Below are positions 49,601 through 55,849 of a DNA stretch of 64,000 bases, one piece after another. The notes beneath the pieces are model-generated. The model was not told the origin of the DNA. It did not search any database and saw only the letters and a list, made by a program, of their open reading frames with translations. This DNA is from Panorpa germanica (lineage: Eukaryota; Arthropoda; Insecta; Mecoptera; Panorpidae): the NCBI GenBank assembly GCA_963678705.1, contig OY783221.1:930001-994000 (forward strand). Reading direction: 5' to 3'. A program made the translations under genes and the position numbers. Within the stretch, counting starts at the first letter, position 1, and each line of letters opens with the position of its first letter.

Positions 49601-51704
49601 TCAATACTCAAGGATCATACACGTGTGCATGTCCTAAAGGTTACAATCAACATGGCGATCAGTGCACAGGTAAATTTACTAGTTAATTATTAAAATAGAG
49701 TTTAGCAAAGACTCACACTTAAATTTAAAAATATTTCCAATAAATAAATACTAATATATCTATTTATATTTTACCAGATATAAATGAGTGTGCTGAAGAA
49801 GCAGGTAACTGCCCCAAGCCTGGTACCTGTATAAACACTCTCGGAAGCTTTAAGTGTATCTGCCCCAGAGGATTTAAATTAGATTCTACAGGTACATATT
49901 GCACAGATCAGGATGAATGTGGGGAGGACTCTAAGTGTCAACATGGCTGTCAAAATCTTGTAGGAGGATATAAGTGCGGCTGTCCGGAGGGTGAGAAAAC
50001 ACATAGAAGATCATATACTATTTTAACAAGCATTTACTGTAAGGATATATTTTAATTCACCAGGTTACGTTCAACATTATTACTATAATCAATGTGTAGA
50101 CGATAATGAATGTGCTAATAATCCTTGTGGACCTTCTGGCAACTGCTACAATACTCTTGGAAGTTACCGCTGCGGTTGTCCAGATGGTTATCAGTTTGAT
50201 AACGCGATCCAAGTTTGCATTCAGGTAATTATCTCATTATTATTAAAAACTAATACTGTATTAAATATTCAGCATATTATAAGTAGTGCTTATCTTTAAT
50301 TACCATTAGAATTCTTGGGCACGAATTAATTTTTTATTTAAGTAAATTCCCAACACTGTAGAGTTGTTGCATATAAGCAGATGATAAAGATAGATAAATA
50401 GAAGGAGTGTTGTTAAAGAACTAAAATACAACTCAAAATTTAAAGCACATGAAAATAATGCCGGTATTTATCTTTTAGGTAAGCGTAGGATGTGCAAACA
50501 GCCCTTGTGCATTTGGGTGTACCTCAGTTGGTCAAGGTGGAGTCCAGTGTGGATGTCCTCAAGGATATCAAAGAATTGGTAATTATTACTTACTAATAAT
50601 ATATTAAAAACCCAATATCTTTCATTTTTATTTCCTAATAGGGCAAGGTCATTGTCTGTCGACAATTAATCCACTTGGTAATTATGGGGATGACATCGGG
50701 GATGTTCCAACCTATCCAATTGAGCAGGATTACAAAGTATCGGAAGATAAACTAATTTCAACGGAAGGATGTTTCGCATGCAAGGTAAATAACAGAAGTT
50801 TGATTCTTTGATAAAATTGATTTTGAGGTAAATAATGTTTATGTGTTTACAGCAAAAGAATTACCGCCACCGAAGATCATCAAAGCATGCAAGTTCTGTG
50901 GAAAGAACTGGTGAACAACTAAGTGATGAAACAGCTGCAAGTCAATCAATAGAGGGCACTAGTAGCCAAGCAGAGTTCGTACATAAATTGCTGAAACGAA
51001 ATGCTAACATGACTATTATTAATACTAGAACTACACCGCTGAGGAAACGAAATGTGAGTAAATGTTCCAGCAGATTTAAGTAAAGAGACGGGGTATAGTA
51101 TTCTGTTAGGAAAGTTAAACGTTTAACAAAATAATTCGATATGCTTATTTCACCATCATCTGAATATTTTCTCTAGACATGGTTTTAATACATTTGTTGT
51201 AATAATTGTATAATTATTTAATAGGTAAATCTGCACAAAGAAGAGCACAAACTTCGCCGTCGCAGAAGACACAGGCACGGAGAAGAATTCAATTTGACGA
51301 TAAAACTGTCACAAACAAAACACCGCATGAGAATTATTAAACTGCAACCTGCTGTAAAGGTAAATTATTTGTAATATTAAAGAATGAAAAACATGAAGTA
51401 TAAATGTGTGCATATTTGCGCGACCTCAACAAACTAACAACCCTTTCATTTCATTTCGTTTTCATTTCAGAACAACAACTTCGAATATAAAATACATCGT
51501 GGGAATGAATCAAATAAATTCGAGTTAATAAAGAAGCACGGTGTATGGGCGCTTCACTTTAGAAGACGTCTAAAGCATCCAGGTGTATTTGAAATAGAAA
51601 TACATGGACGACCTGCAGCATCAGAAGTAACGAAAGAAGAAACTGAAAATGATGTATATGAAAAACCATTGACACTTAGAGTAAAATTAAACGTCGAAGA
51701 ATAA
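11661..51704 (+). CDS. Fibrillin, complete 40-exon coding span
   Basis: This gene encodes a large secreted glycoprotein that, by family knowledge, polymerises into extracellular microfibrils and binds TGF-beta/BMP complexes. I traced 40 coding exons with GT-AG borders. Their lengths sum to 8742 nt, giving 2913 codons plus a TAA stop with no frame break. Human fibrillin-1 is about 2871 residues. Domain order: signal peptide, N-terminal unique region, EGF1-3, hybrid 1, cbEGF1-2, TB1, EGF4, cbEGFs, TB2, cbEGFs, hybrid 2, TB3, twelve cbEGFs, TB4, TB5, TB6, TB7, seven cbEGFs and a C-terminal propeptide. In all there are 7 TB, 2 hybrid and about 48 EGF-type domains, against 47 in human FBN1. The colinearity rules out LTBP, fibulin or Notch-like proteins. 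Exon groups are listed separately. No transcript evidence is available, so alternative exons cannot be excluded. Confidence 0.96.
11969..12149. mobile_element. hAT-type MITE with perfect 8-bp target duplication
   Basis: Bounded by AGAGATGTGC (11969) and its complement GCACATCTCTGA (ending 12149). It is flanked by TTAATTTT on both sides (11961-11968 and 12150-12157). The 8-bp duplication and AGAGATGTGC end are typical of hAT elements. The interior is AT-rich with ATTTAAATAC repeats. It lies just inside fibrillin intron 1. Confidence 0.82.
12158..15337. other. Fibrillin intron 1, first part
   Basis: No coding exon recognised beyond the MITE fragment at 12960. The rest is AT-rich. Confidence 0.55.
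12960..13012. repeat. Fragment of the TCGGCGGTGACT MITE family
   Basis: GAGAGTTCGGCGGTCACTTA followed by AAAAGAGGTTATAAG matches the termini of the element at 15338-15529. The opposite end was not found. Confidence 0.6.
15338..15529. mobile_element. MITE with about 30-bp TCGGCGGTGACT inverted ends
   Basis: TCGGCGGTGACTCATATTTAA (from 15347) is mirrored by TTAAGTATAAGTCACCGCCGA (to 15521) with two mismatches. Similarity continues about nine bases outward on both sides. A decayed partial copy lies at 12960-13012. No target duplication was clear. Confidence 0.75.
15642..15853. mobile_element. MITE with CCAGTAAACA(A/T)TTTGG ends, copy 2
   Basis: The left end is AACTAAACAATTTGG (15642-15656) and the right end is CCAAAATGTTTACTGGG (15837-15853). 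It is longer than copy 1 by about 40 bp near the right side, where it retains GATAAAATAGGCATTTCATA. Confidence 0.75.
16315..16520 (+). mobile_element. Second Jockey-type LINE relic in fibrillin intron 1
   Basis: The plus strand from about 16318 reads [20 protein letters not shown], then [20 protein letters not shown], and ends near RRLKKKVL before a TAG. This is the same C-terminal LINE segment as in the relic at 1971-2225, but a different subfamily in the opposite orientation. Only the last 65 or so codons are recognisable. The sequence upstream (16000-16310) does not continue the reverse transcriptase in a frame I could follow. Confidence 0.72.
16521..21226. other. Fibrillin intron 1, second part
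   Basis: Contains the repeat at 17841. A GC-rich possible hAT terminus reads TAATCCGGCCCTG at 18070-18082. The word TTTCCGATGCTGAGTCATATCACC near 19537 recurs at 31302. No coding exon recognised. Confidence 0.5.
17841..17912. repeat. Dispersed repeat, inverted partner at 22246-22350
   Basis: ACACTGTTGCCATGTATATC followed by TAACTATATAACCATGAAGT is the reverse complement of sequence at 22246-22350. The partner carries about 35 extra bases between two GTACTA repeats. Confidence 0.65.
21227..21558. mobile_element. hAT-type MITE with CAGAGGCGGCCTTAG ends
   Basis: CAGAGGCGGCCTTAGGGGTG at 21227 is mirrored by TAAAGCCGCCCCTG ending at 21558. The flanking octamers CCCGTTTG (21219-21226) and CCCATTTA (21559-21566) agree at 6 of 8 positions, consistent with an aged 8-bp target duplication. 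Confidence 0.7.
22246..22350. repeat. Dispersed repeat, inverted partner of 17841-17912
   Basis: AAGGTGAAACATTACTTCAT then GATGGCAACAGTGTACTA. The 35-bp segment bounded by GTACTA direct repeats is absent from the partner. Confidence 0.65.
23196..23410. mobile_element. MITE with CCAGTAAACA(A/T)TTTGG ends, copy 3
   Basis: The left end CAGTAAACAATTTGG is at 23196-23210. The core is intact, but the right end has decayed to GATACTGGG near 23402-23410. Confidence 0.7.
25290..25542. repeat. Same hairpin repeat family, copy 2, lacking the hairpin
   Basis: It matches both ends of the family (TATTTTCGATAATGTTTTTT and CTTAATATGTTGTACACTAA). The sequence between AATCTCCGG and the final TTTTACTCCAATTGACTTC block is missing, which removes the inverted repeat. 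Confidence 0.72.
25761..26123 (+). other. Gustatory-receptor-like open reading frame, single-exon fragment
   Basis: This is a 120-codon frame in fibrillin intron 1. From about residue 40 it reads [20 protein letters not shown], then [20 protein letters not shown], followed by a second hydrophobic segment near residues 94-112. The pattern L-x2-L-x2-DL-x8-Y-x2-QL followed by a membrane helix recalls the region before the late transmembrane helices of insect gustatory receptors. The diagnostic TYxxxxxQF end is not present in this frame, and the frame ends in TGA. It could be one exon of a nested receptor gene, a pseudogene, or chance. I found no adjoining exons with confidence. Confidence 0.3.
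26747..27405. repeat. Same hairpin repeat family, copy 3
   Basis: Full-length copy with the stem AGGTAACGCTGTTGAGTTTT (26998-27017) against AAAACTCGACAGCGTTACCT (27135-27154), now with one mismatch. It ends in an A-rich tail (AAATAAATAAAAAAAAAA), which suggests retroposition or a simple A-rich terminus. Confidence 0.75.
27406..30309. other. Fibrillin intron 1, last part
   Basis: AT-rich, with a less AT-rich island at 28285-28480 that has no recognisable product. The intron closes with TTTCGATTTCAG at 30298-30309. Confidence 0.5.
30310..31160 (+). CDS. Fibrillin exons 2-3: N-terminal unique domain and EGF1
   Basis: Exon 2 is 30310-30392 and exon 3 is 31050-31160, with a 657-bp intron between them. 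Exon 2 (residues 51-78) encodes [19 protein letters not shown], the conserved four-cysteine FUN region that in vertebrates reads GPNVCGSRYNAYCCPGWK. It mediates N- to C-terminal assembly of fibrillin. Exon 3 (residues 79-115) encodes EGF1 without a calcium-binding consensus. Phases 2 to 1 and 1 to 1 join cleanly. Intron 3 (31161-37261) follows and hosts an apparent antisense transcript. Confidence 0.92.
30661..30780. mobile_element. Short MITE in fibrillin intron 2
   Basis: The 17-bp inverted ends CGTCGACTATTCAGCAC (30661-30677) and GTGCTGAATAGACGACG (30764-30780) differ at one position. The 120-bp interior is non-coding. Confidence 0.72.
31516..31613. mobile_element. Tc1/mariner (pogo/Tigger-like) MITE in intron 3
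   Basis: The left end CAGACCCTCTCATAACGCG and the right end, read inverted as CAGTGAACCCTCCTATAACG, agree apart from a 2-bp gap and a few changes. TA lies on each side. The ACCCTC-ATAACGCG terminus is typical of pogo-group elements. Confidence 0.68.
31735..32009. mobile_element. hAT-type element ends within a larger repeat
   Basis: CAGTGGTTTCCAAACT (31788-31803) and AGTTTGGAAACCACTG (31994-32009) are perfect 16-bp inverted repeats of classic hAT form. The 53 bp to the left (31735-31787, with CAAACATGCACAGTATATTT) recur in inverted orientation at 62055-62112. The junction GAG-CAGTGG is the same in both places, so a larger unit was duplicated. Confidence 0.65.
32031..33760 (-). ncRNA. Candidate spliced antisense transcript nested in fibrillin intron 3
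   Basis: On the minus strand a chain of exon-like blocks with consensus borders runs from high to low coordinates. The blocks are: about 33759-33661 (donor GTAAGT); 33505-33371 (acceptor TTTGCAG, donor GTAAGT); 33141-33072 (TTATAG, GTAAGT); 32947 to about 32843 (TTCCTACAG, weak donor); about 32500-32446 (donor GTAATT); 32364-32290 (TTACAG, GTAAAT); 32216-32143 (TTGCAG, GTGATT); and 32068-32031 (TTTGCAG, GTGAGT). The block at 33371-33505 is GC-rich with many CpGs, unlike the AT-rich surroundings. I could not join the blocks into a convincing long protein, so a non-coding RNA or a short-peptide gene is likelier. The last exon was not found. Confidence 0.45.
33960..34015 (-). promoter_or_regulatory. 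Promoter-like patch upstream of the nested antisense transcript
   Basis: The sequence around 33976-34011 contains CGCGAAGATGGCCGCCAAAG, a YY1-type AAGATGGC-GCC motif. It overlaps a 16-bp perfect palindrome, CTGAACAGCTGTTCAG (33996-34011), with a central CAGCTG E-box. It sits about 200 bp upstream of the first antisense exon block in an otherwise AT-rich intron. On the plus strand it opens only a 14-codon ORF. Assignment to the antisense unit is inference. Confidence 0.35.
34581..34674. repeat. (AT)n microsatellite in fibrillin intron 3
   Basis: About 94 bp of nearly pure alternating TA, interrupted once by ATAC near 34600. It lies about 600 bp from the antisense promoter-like patch. Tracts of this length are usually polymorphic. 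Confidence 0.95.
34675..37261. other. Fibrillin intron 3, distal part
   Basis: No exon, repeat or RNA gene recognised. The minus-strand ORFs here are compositionally biased and unsupported. Confidence 0.55.
37262..37793 (+). CDS. Fibrillin exons 4-6: EGF2, EGF3 and hybrid domain 1
   Basis: Exons are 37262-37369, 37439-37534 and 37599-37793, all in phase 1. Exons 4 and 5 each encode one non-calcium EGF domain (residues 116-183). Exon 6 encodes hybrid 1, recognised by [17 protein letters not shown]. That signature is almost identical to vertebrate hybrid 1, the domain that binds LTBP. The additional cysteine of VVCTK (residue 208, codon at 37670) is present. It corresponds to the odd, partly free Cys204 of human FBN1, which is implicated in intermolecular disulfides. 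Confidence 0.95.
37859..39849 (+). CDS. Fibrillin exon 7: fused exon spanning cbEGF1 to hybrid 2
   Basis: One 1991-nt exon (residues 249-912) holds fourteen domains that vertebrate genes spread over many exons. In order they are cbEGF1-2, TB1 (about residues 337-387), a short linker in place of the vertebrate Pro- or Gly-rich region, an EGF4-like domain starting [11 protein letters not shown], five cbEGFs, TB2, three cbEGFs and hybrid 2. The first cb[18 protein letters not shown], matches human FBN1 nearly residue for residue. Compared with human there is one extra cbEGF between TB1 and TB2. TB2 contains four consecutive cysteines (residues 687-690), one more than the usual three. Hybrid 2 reads [13 protein letters not shown], where human has CCSSLGAAWGSPC. 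The exon ends in phase 0 at a GTTAGT donor. Confidence 0.97.
39927..40468 (+). CDS. Fibrillin exons 8-9: cbEGF, TB3, cbEGF
   Basis: Exons are 39927-40062 and 40127-40468. Exon 8 completes hybrid 2 and encodes a cbEGF starting [12 protein letters not shown]. Exon 9 encodes TB3 ([17 protein letters not shown], ending at ELC) and the next cbEGF. The order hybrid 2, cbEGF, TB3, cbEGF is that of the vertebrate neonatal-Marfan region. Exon 9 ends in phase 1. Confidence 0.95.
40607..42207 (+). CDS. Fibrillin exons 10-13: cbEGF series after TB3
   Basis: Exons are 40607-40729, 40818-41069, 41542-41623 and 42041-42207. They encode cbEGFs beginning [48 protein letters not shown] and [12 protein letters not shown]. 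One domain is split between exons 12 and 13 by a phase-2 intron. This is the start of the longest uninterrupted cbEGF run in fibrillins. Each domain keeps six cysteines and the D-x-D/N-E calcium motif. Intron 13 (42208-43931) is 1.7 kb, and I see no gene in it. Confidence 0.93.
43932..44997 (+). CDS. Fibrillin exons 14-17: end of the long cbEGF run
   Basis: Exons are 43932-44125, 44278-44444, 44523-44668 and 44749-44997. They encode cbEGFs starting [60 protein letters not shown] and [11 protein letters not shown]. The second lies across the exon 14/15 junction and uses the C-x-x-x-A-x-C spacing of the human domains KHAVC and QHADC at the same place. Phases (0, 2, 1, 1) are consistent throughout. 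Confidence 0.92.
45073..46115 (+). CDS. Fibrillin exons 18-21: TB4, two cbEGFs, TB5, cbEGF
   Basis: Exons are 45073-45281, 45353-45605, 45679-45837 and 45956-46115. Exon 18 encodes TB4 ([16 protein letters not shown]) followed by [13 protein letters not shown], which matches human NPITVILEDIDEC and so fixes the position in the protein. Human FBN1 TB4 has an integrin-binding RGD. The corresponding stretch here ([18 protein letters not shown]) has none. Exon 19 encodes two cbEGFs, exon 20 and the start of exon 21 encode TB5 ([16 protein letters not shown]), and exon 21 continues into [12 protein letters not shown]. Confidence 0.94.
46188..47688 (+). CDS. Fibrillin exons 22-27: cbEGF run, TB6, cbEGF
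   Basis: Exons are 46188-46334, 46406-46671, 46757-46902, 46991-47259, 47331-47440 and 47524-47688. They encode the end of one cbEGF and then [60 protein letters not shown] and [14 protein letters not shown]6 is split over exons 25-27 ([16 protein letters not shown], ending KLC). [12 protein letters not shown] follows. The number and order of domains between TB5, TB6 and the next cbEGF match human FBN1. Confidence 0.93.
47780..48814 (+). CDS. Fibrillin exons 28-31: four cbEGFs and TB7
   Basis: Exons are 47780-47907, 47986-48118, 48190-48287 and 48463-48814. They encode cbEGFs [36 protein letters not shown] and [13 protein letters not shown], then TB7 ([16 protein letters not shown], ending ELC). 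The exon 31 acceptor (ATATGAAG before GTTGGCC) has a weak, distant pyrimidine tract. It is the only AG that keeps phase 0 and gives the cysteine before RDINEC. A short (AT)n tract lies in intron 28 near 47940. Confidence 0.9.
49175..50578 (+). CDS. Fibrillin exons 32-36: last seven cbEGFs
   Basis: Exons are 49175-49300, 49430-49669, 49778-49990, 50064-50224 and 50479-50578. They encode [69 protein letters not shown] and a seventh domain. The fifth reads [19 protein letters not shown], close to human CQHGCQNIIGGYRCSCPQG. The seventh starts [14 protein letters not shown], where human has DINECGSAQAPCSYGC. It keeps the six cysteines but has lost the D-x-N-E calcium ligands, so it should not bind calcium in the usual way. 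Confidence 0.93.
50642..51704 (+). CDS. Fibrillin exons 37-40: C-terminal unique domain and propeptide
   Basis: Exons are 50642-50784, 50853-51053, 51225-51359 and 51471-51704. Exon 37 finishes the last EGF (GQGHCLS) and carries the two-cysteine segment EGCFACK, matching human EACYECK. Exon 38 contains RHRR (residues 2729-2732), a furin-type site at the position of human RKRR. Cleavage there would release a propeptide of 181 residues, the region called asprosin in human FBN1 (140 residues). Exon 39 holds a second basic run ([10 protein letters not shown], residues 2800-2809) with no human equivalent that I know of. The end, [11 protein letters not shown], resembles the beta-strand-rich end of human fibrillin. 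Stop TAA is at 51702-51704. Confidence 0.92.
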
Positions 51705-52100
51705 ATTTGTATAAATTAGGGCTAGTTAATATGTGTCCATTTATCAAATGTTTATCTAATTATCAAAAGTACATATCATTATCAATAGAGGTTAATATCT
51801 TAGGCATAAATACTGTTAGTTGTACCGCATTGATTATTGCGAGGGTAAAATGTATGTAGTTTGTAAAACTTCATAACTATTATATTATTAGTACATTTTA
51901 TTATTGGAATACGAACTACAATTCTTGATCGCCCATAGATGGCAGTTTAGTAGTGCCATCTAATAACCACAATTCAAACTATTTGGTTCAAATATTAGAT
52001 AAATATTTTATAAAGAAATGCAAATGATATTACATATATAATTTAAACTAGTTATTTTATTTTAAATACGAAATAATAAATTTCAACAATAAATACAATA
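51705..52100 (+). other. Fibrillin 3' UTR with candidate poly(A) signals
   Basis: AATAAA occurs at 51700-51705, overlapping the stop codon, and again at 52075-52080 and 52088-52093. Further AT-rich matches continue to about 52680. The 52075-52093 pair is a reasonable end for the transcript (3' UTR of about 400 nt). The true cleavage site cannot be fixed from sequence. Confidence 0.4.
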
Positions 52101-53804
52101 GTAGTAAATATTATGCCACTTGCTTGCTATAAAAAAGGTTGATTTAAATGAAGTATTAATTTAAATGCATTTATATATAATGTAAAAAAAAGTAATTCTT
52201 TGAATTGACTGATCACCTGTACTGCAAATTATATTTTATTAATTAAAACTGCCTAAAATACTGCCTGTTATTGTTAAACAATTATAAACTTCAAGTGGCC
52301 TGAGTCTGAAGAGGCTGTATCTGAATTTATAATATATGCAAAACTATCTCCGTGTCTCTACAGAAGAAAGTTTATTCTTATAAGTATTTCGGACATAGCT
52401 GTAGTATTTACTTATAAATATATATTTTATTTTACAATTTTTAATGTACAGTTAAACATATTTAATTATAAATTTGTCACAAGAATCTCATAAGTGTTTA
52501 AAACATCATTTTATAAGAAAAATCAGGTATGACCTGTAAAATATGTTAAATAATATATTTAGTTTAAATTGTTGCAAAAATGCACTGCCATAAAACCATT
52601 TAATTTGTATTAAATTAAGTTGTTAAGAAAATGCTTATTAATTAATATATTGTGTTCATATTAGTAGCCAAAATAATAAATAAAAAAACATTGTCTATAT
52701 TTAAGAAATCTTGTTATAATTTTAAAAAAATAGTAAATAAATTAAAACAAAGTATTATATACATACAAATTTTATAATCTTCTAAATAATTTTCTATAGA
52801 TAAAAACATTTTTATTCTTAGGCTATATTTATAACATGATATTGGTTAGTTACCTAATTAGTCTAATCATTATTTTAATATATGCAATTGTAATATAGTG
52901 AAAAATATAGATGGGCAGATATATATTTAAAAAAATGTTGTTTGTGTTTTTTATACAAGTCTATTTTAGTAAAAAGCATGCTATTTTCAAAACGTACGTT
53001 TAAATTCACCCATTAGTATTTAGATTAAAGTGGAATATAATCAAAGAAGTCAAACAACGAAATCAAAATCTTATTTCATTTTAAAACTTTGTTAGTTGAT
53101 TTTCTACATTTGACTTCTTTAAATTTCCATGTGGGCTGGTATCCCAAAAGTTAGGGCCCTGTCACTATAGGAACAATACATAACTGATCCCAATCTGGCT
53201 CTGCTTTAGCAAATAATTACATATATCTAAAATAACACAGAACTAGAAAGATATCTTTAGGTAAATATATAATATTGTTCAACCTAATTCTTCAAGTGCA
53301 AAATTATTTAAAGAACTTGAAGCAAGTAGTCCTCTTAATAAAATAAGTTATTTTGAAATACTGCAAAGTGAAATATTATATTATTATAATGATATTGAGA
53401 CTTATATCACCGACGATAATGTGAGTAAATTTACAGGTAGCAGAGGATTGCGTCAGGTAGGTTAATGATTAATACTGAATATTATAAAATCCAATGCGAA
53501 ACTTTGTGATATAAAAATCAAAATTTTTGTCAACTTATTCTCTCAAAAAATTTAAATTGTTATAATTTTAAAATATCAACTTGGTGCACTTATTTTGTTT
53601 TAGATATGGAAAAAAATAGATAGTATTGGAATCGTTTAAATTAGGAAATATAATAGTTGTTATGTAATTCTAATGTAACACCAATGTTGACAAGAATTTA
53701 ATGTATCAATTACATTATTTTACACATATTGTAGGATGAATTTCCTTAACGTCACTACTGCAGATGATTTGTTCATGTCTCTTCTTCTCTTCGATTAGAA
53801 TGTT
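52101..53804. other. Spacer between the convergent fibrillin and Trunk genes
   Basis: Very AT-rich, with many AATAAA-type signals on both strands. It must hold the 3' ends of both genes. No further gene seen. Confidence 0.55.
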
Positions 53805-54518
53805 CTAAGTTTGAAGCGCACAAACGCAACAAAAATTAACAGCACGTTCCTCCCAAACCCAAAGCTCGAGCAATTCATCAGGTAACCCCGAAATTCCAAT
53901 TTTTCTCAGAGGATTGGAATTAACACAAGTACCATCTTTCTTCCGCAATATTTTAACAGTAAATGATCTAGGCTGGCAGCAGTAATGACTATACCAACAA
54001 TCCCTTTTCTCGCACTCAACAGACCTTAAAAATCTGGGGAAATAATTCAGGCCTAAGTCAATCCATAATATTTTTGACTCGCATTCCCAAGGTCGATCTA
54101 AAACGTCAAAGAGTTGGCTAAACCGTTTTCTTCTATGGCCTCTGGAGTCGGATGCGGGGTTCATCAGAGCCTGTTCTGAATATGTGACTTCCCATGCTGG
54201 TATGTCACTCAGTTCCGAAGCATAGTTGTCGTCCACGTAAAATGAGGGCACTTCCTGTGTTCCTCGTTTCCATGATTCTTTGGCTGCCTGAACGGTGGTT
54301 TCTATTATATTTACTGGTTTCTTGAAGCTCATGTATCTTGAGTTAAATGCAGGTCCCAACACTTCTGACAAAATTACAGGTTGGACAGCTTCGCATACCT
54401 CCCTGTAGTAACCAGCAGCCGCATCTGCTGCTTTTCCTGAACCCAGGTACACCACGTTTGGAGATGATGGTACACAAAACACATTTATTATAAAAGTATA
54501 CCAAAATAAGAGGAACAT
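53805..54518 (-). CDS. trk: Trunk/PTTH-family cystine-knot Torso ligand, most likely Trunk
   Basis: This single-exon gene encodes 237 residues. Residues 1-16 (MFLLFWYTFIINVFCV) form a signal peptide. RGHRRKR (126-132) is a furin-type cleavage site, leaving a C-terminal domain of about 105 residues with nine cysteines at 146, 169, 174, 180, 181, 198, 230, 231 and 233. The pattern W-x-D-LG-x3-FPRFL-x3-EC, then LPDELLELWVWEERAVNFCCVC, follows the noggin-like cystine knot shared by Trunk and PTTH. Those proteins are secreted ligands of the Torso receptor tyrosine kinase. Trunk sets embryonic termini and PTTH drives ecdysone release. The overall length and one-exon structure fit Trunk. PTTH is the main alternative and a true noggin is less likely. 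The gene lies tail-to-tail with fibrillin, 2.1 kb from its stop. Confidence 0.85.
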   Translation of the reverse strand: MFLLFWYTFIINVFCVPSSPNVVYLGSGKAADAAAGYYREVCEAVQPVILSEVLGPAFNSRYMSFKKPVNIIETTVQAAKESWKRGTQEVPSFYVDDNYASELSDIPAWEVTYSEQALMNPASDSRGHRRKRFSQLFDVLDRPWECESKILWIDLGLNYFPRFLRSVECEKRDCWYSHYCCQPRSFTVKILRKKDGTCVNSNPLRKIGISGLPDELLELWVWEERAVNFCCVCALQT

Positions 54519-55742
54519 TTTAATCGATGCTAGAATTGAACTATAAAACAGTCACTAAAAACAGTAAAATTTGACTGTCGAATTTTGATACGCTTGCAGC
54601 CAAACTATGTGTTAAACTAAACTGTGTCAGCATGAATTAACCTTGAGAGTTAACAAGTCAAAGGTCGATTTGCAAACAACAATGCCTATTCAAACCTCTG
54701 TGACAATGAAATACAAAGCCGAGAGAAGAATCTGTACTGCAGCTCTGCTGGGGTCTGTTTTTGACAAACCAGTTTATTTACCAATAGATTTAAATAGATC
54801 GAAAGAATGCATTGATTTATTTAATAAAATATTGCTTTTGTTTATGATTGAATAAACATTTTCAGTAATTGTAATTTACAACTACAATGTTTATATAATT
54901 TTAAATATTCTCCTATTGTTTAGTCCAGAGCTATTTCTTTTTACTCTTAGATTAACTTTATTTGCACTCTTACTACAACGAACTGGGCCAGCATCAGTGC
55001 CGTACAAAAAGTAATTAAGGGCCTTTTCTTATCTCCACGCGAAATCAATTGTATTTTGTCACAATTCTCTTGCAGCCTATCTGAAATTACCTTTTCATTT
55101 TAGCTCTCATGCAAAATCCAGTTATTATAAGCTACAGAGTTATTCCAGGAGTTTTTAGATGTTACACCTAAACCACTGCTTAATACAATGCATACAGTAA
55201 GTTTAAACGACACTATCAAACACAAAACATATTGTATTGGACCAAAAATCGAACCCGAAGATACAGAAAAATGTTATACTCTGTTACAAACCCTGTATCT
55301 TTATTGTAAAGTGGCACATACATCTTATATTTTGCGCCTGATTCAAAGCAACACATGTCACACCTTTATAATTTGCTTAATAGTGTGTCGAGGTACGTGA
55401 TTATATGCATTTTTATTTTTATTTTTCGTATAAAACTTCATCTAAATTACCTTATAATTTTGGACCACCATTTATTAACGTTTCTGCTAATATTTTATAC
55501 ATGTTTAGATACTTTAAAACATACTACTAGTGCTTAAACCGTCACAAAGCGATTCCATTTTAATTTTCCAATAAAATTTTAATTCAAATATTTGGCTCGA
55601 ATATAATTATTAGCAAGTATTTATTCTTATATATATTTAATAATAAATATATTTATTAACCTTGGCAGCGTTGTAAGTGTATGACAAGTGAAATTGGAAC
55701 AAATTAATAGTAGCACTGAACAGTAGTTCAATCTGAAATTTA
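54519..55742. other. Region upstream of Trunk, left of the foldback element
   Basis: On the minus strand this should contain the Trunk promoter. The 90 bp before the ATG include TTTTATAG and TCAATTC motifs, which are weak candidates for a TATA box and initiator. No other gene recognised. Confidence 0.4.
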
Positions 55743-55849
55743 CGGACATCACTGCGCCTGACAGAGCGGCAACATTACTTACGAGCAACATTTACACTAC
55801 AAGACTTTACAACTTTAGATTCTTTAGACTATTTTTTTAAATGTAAAAA

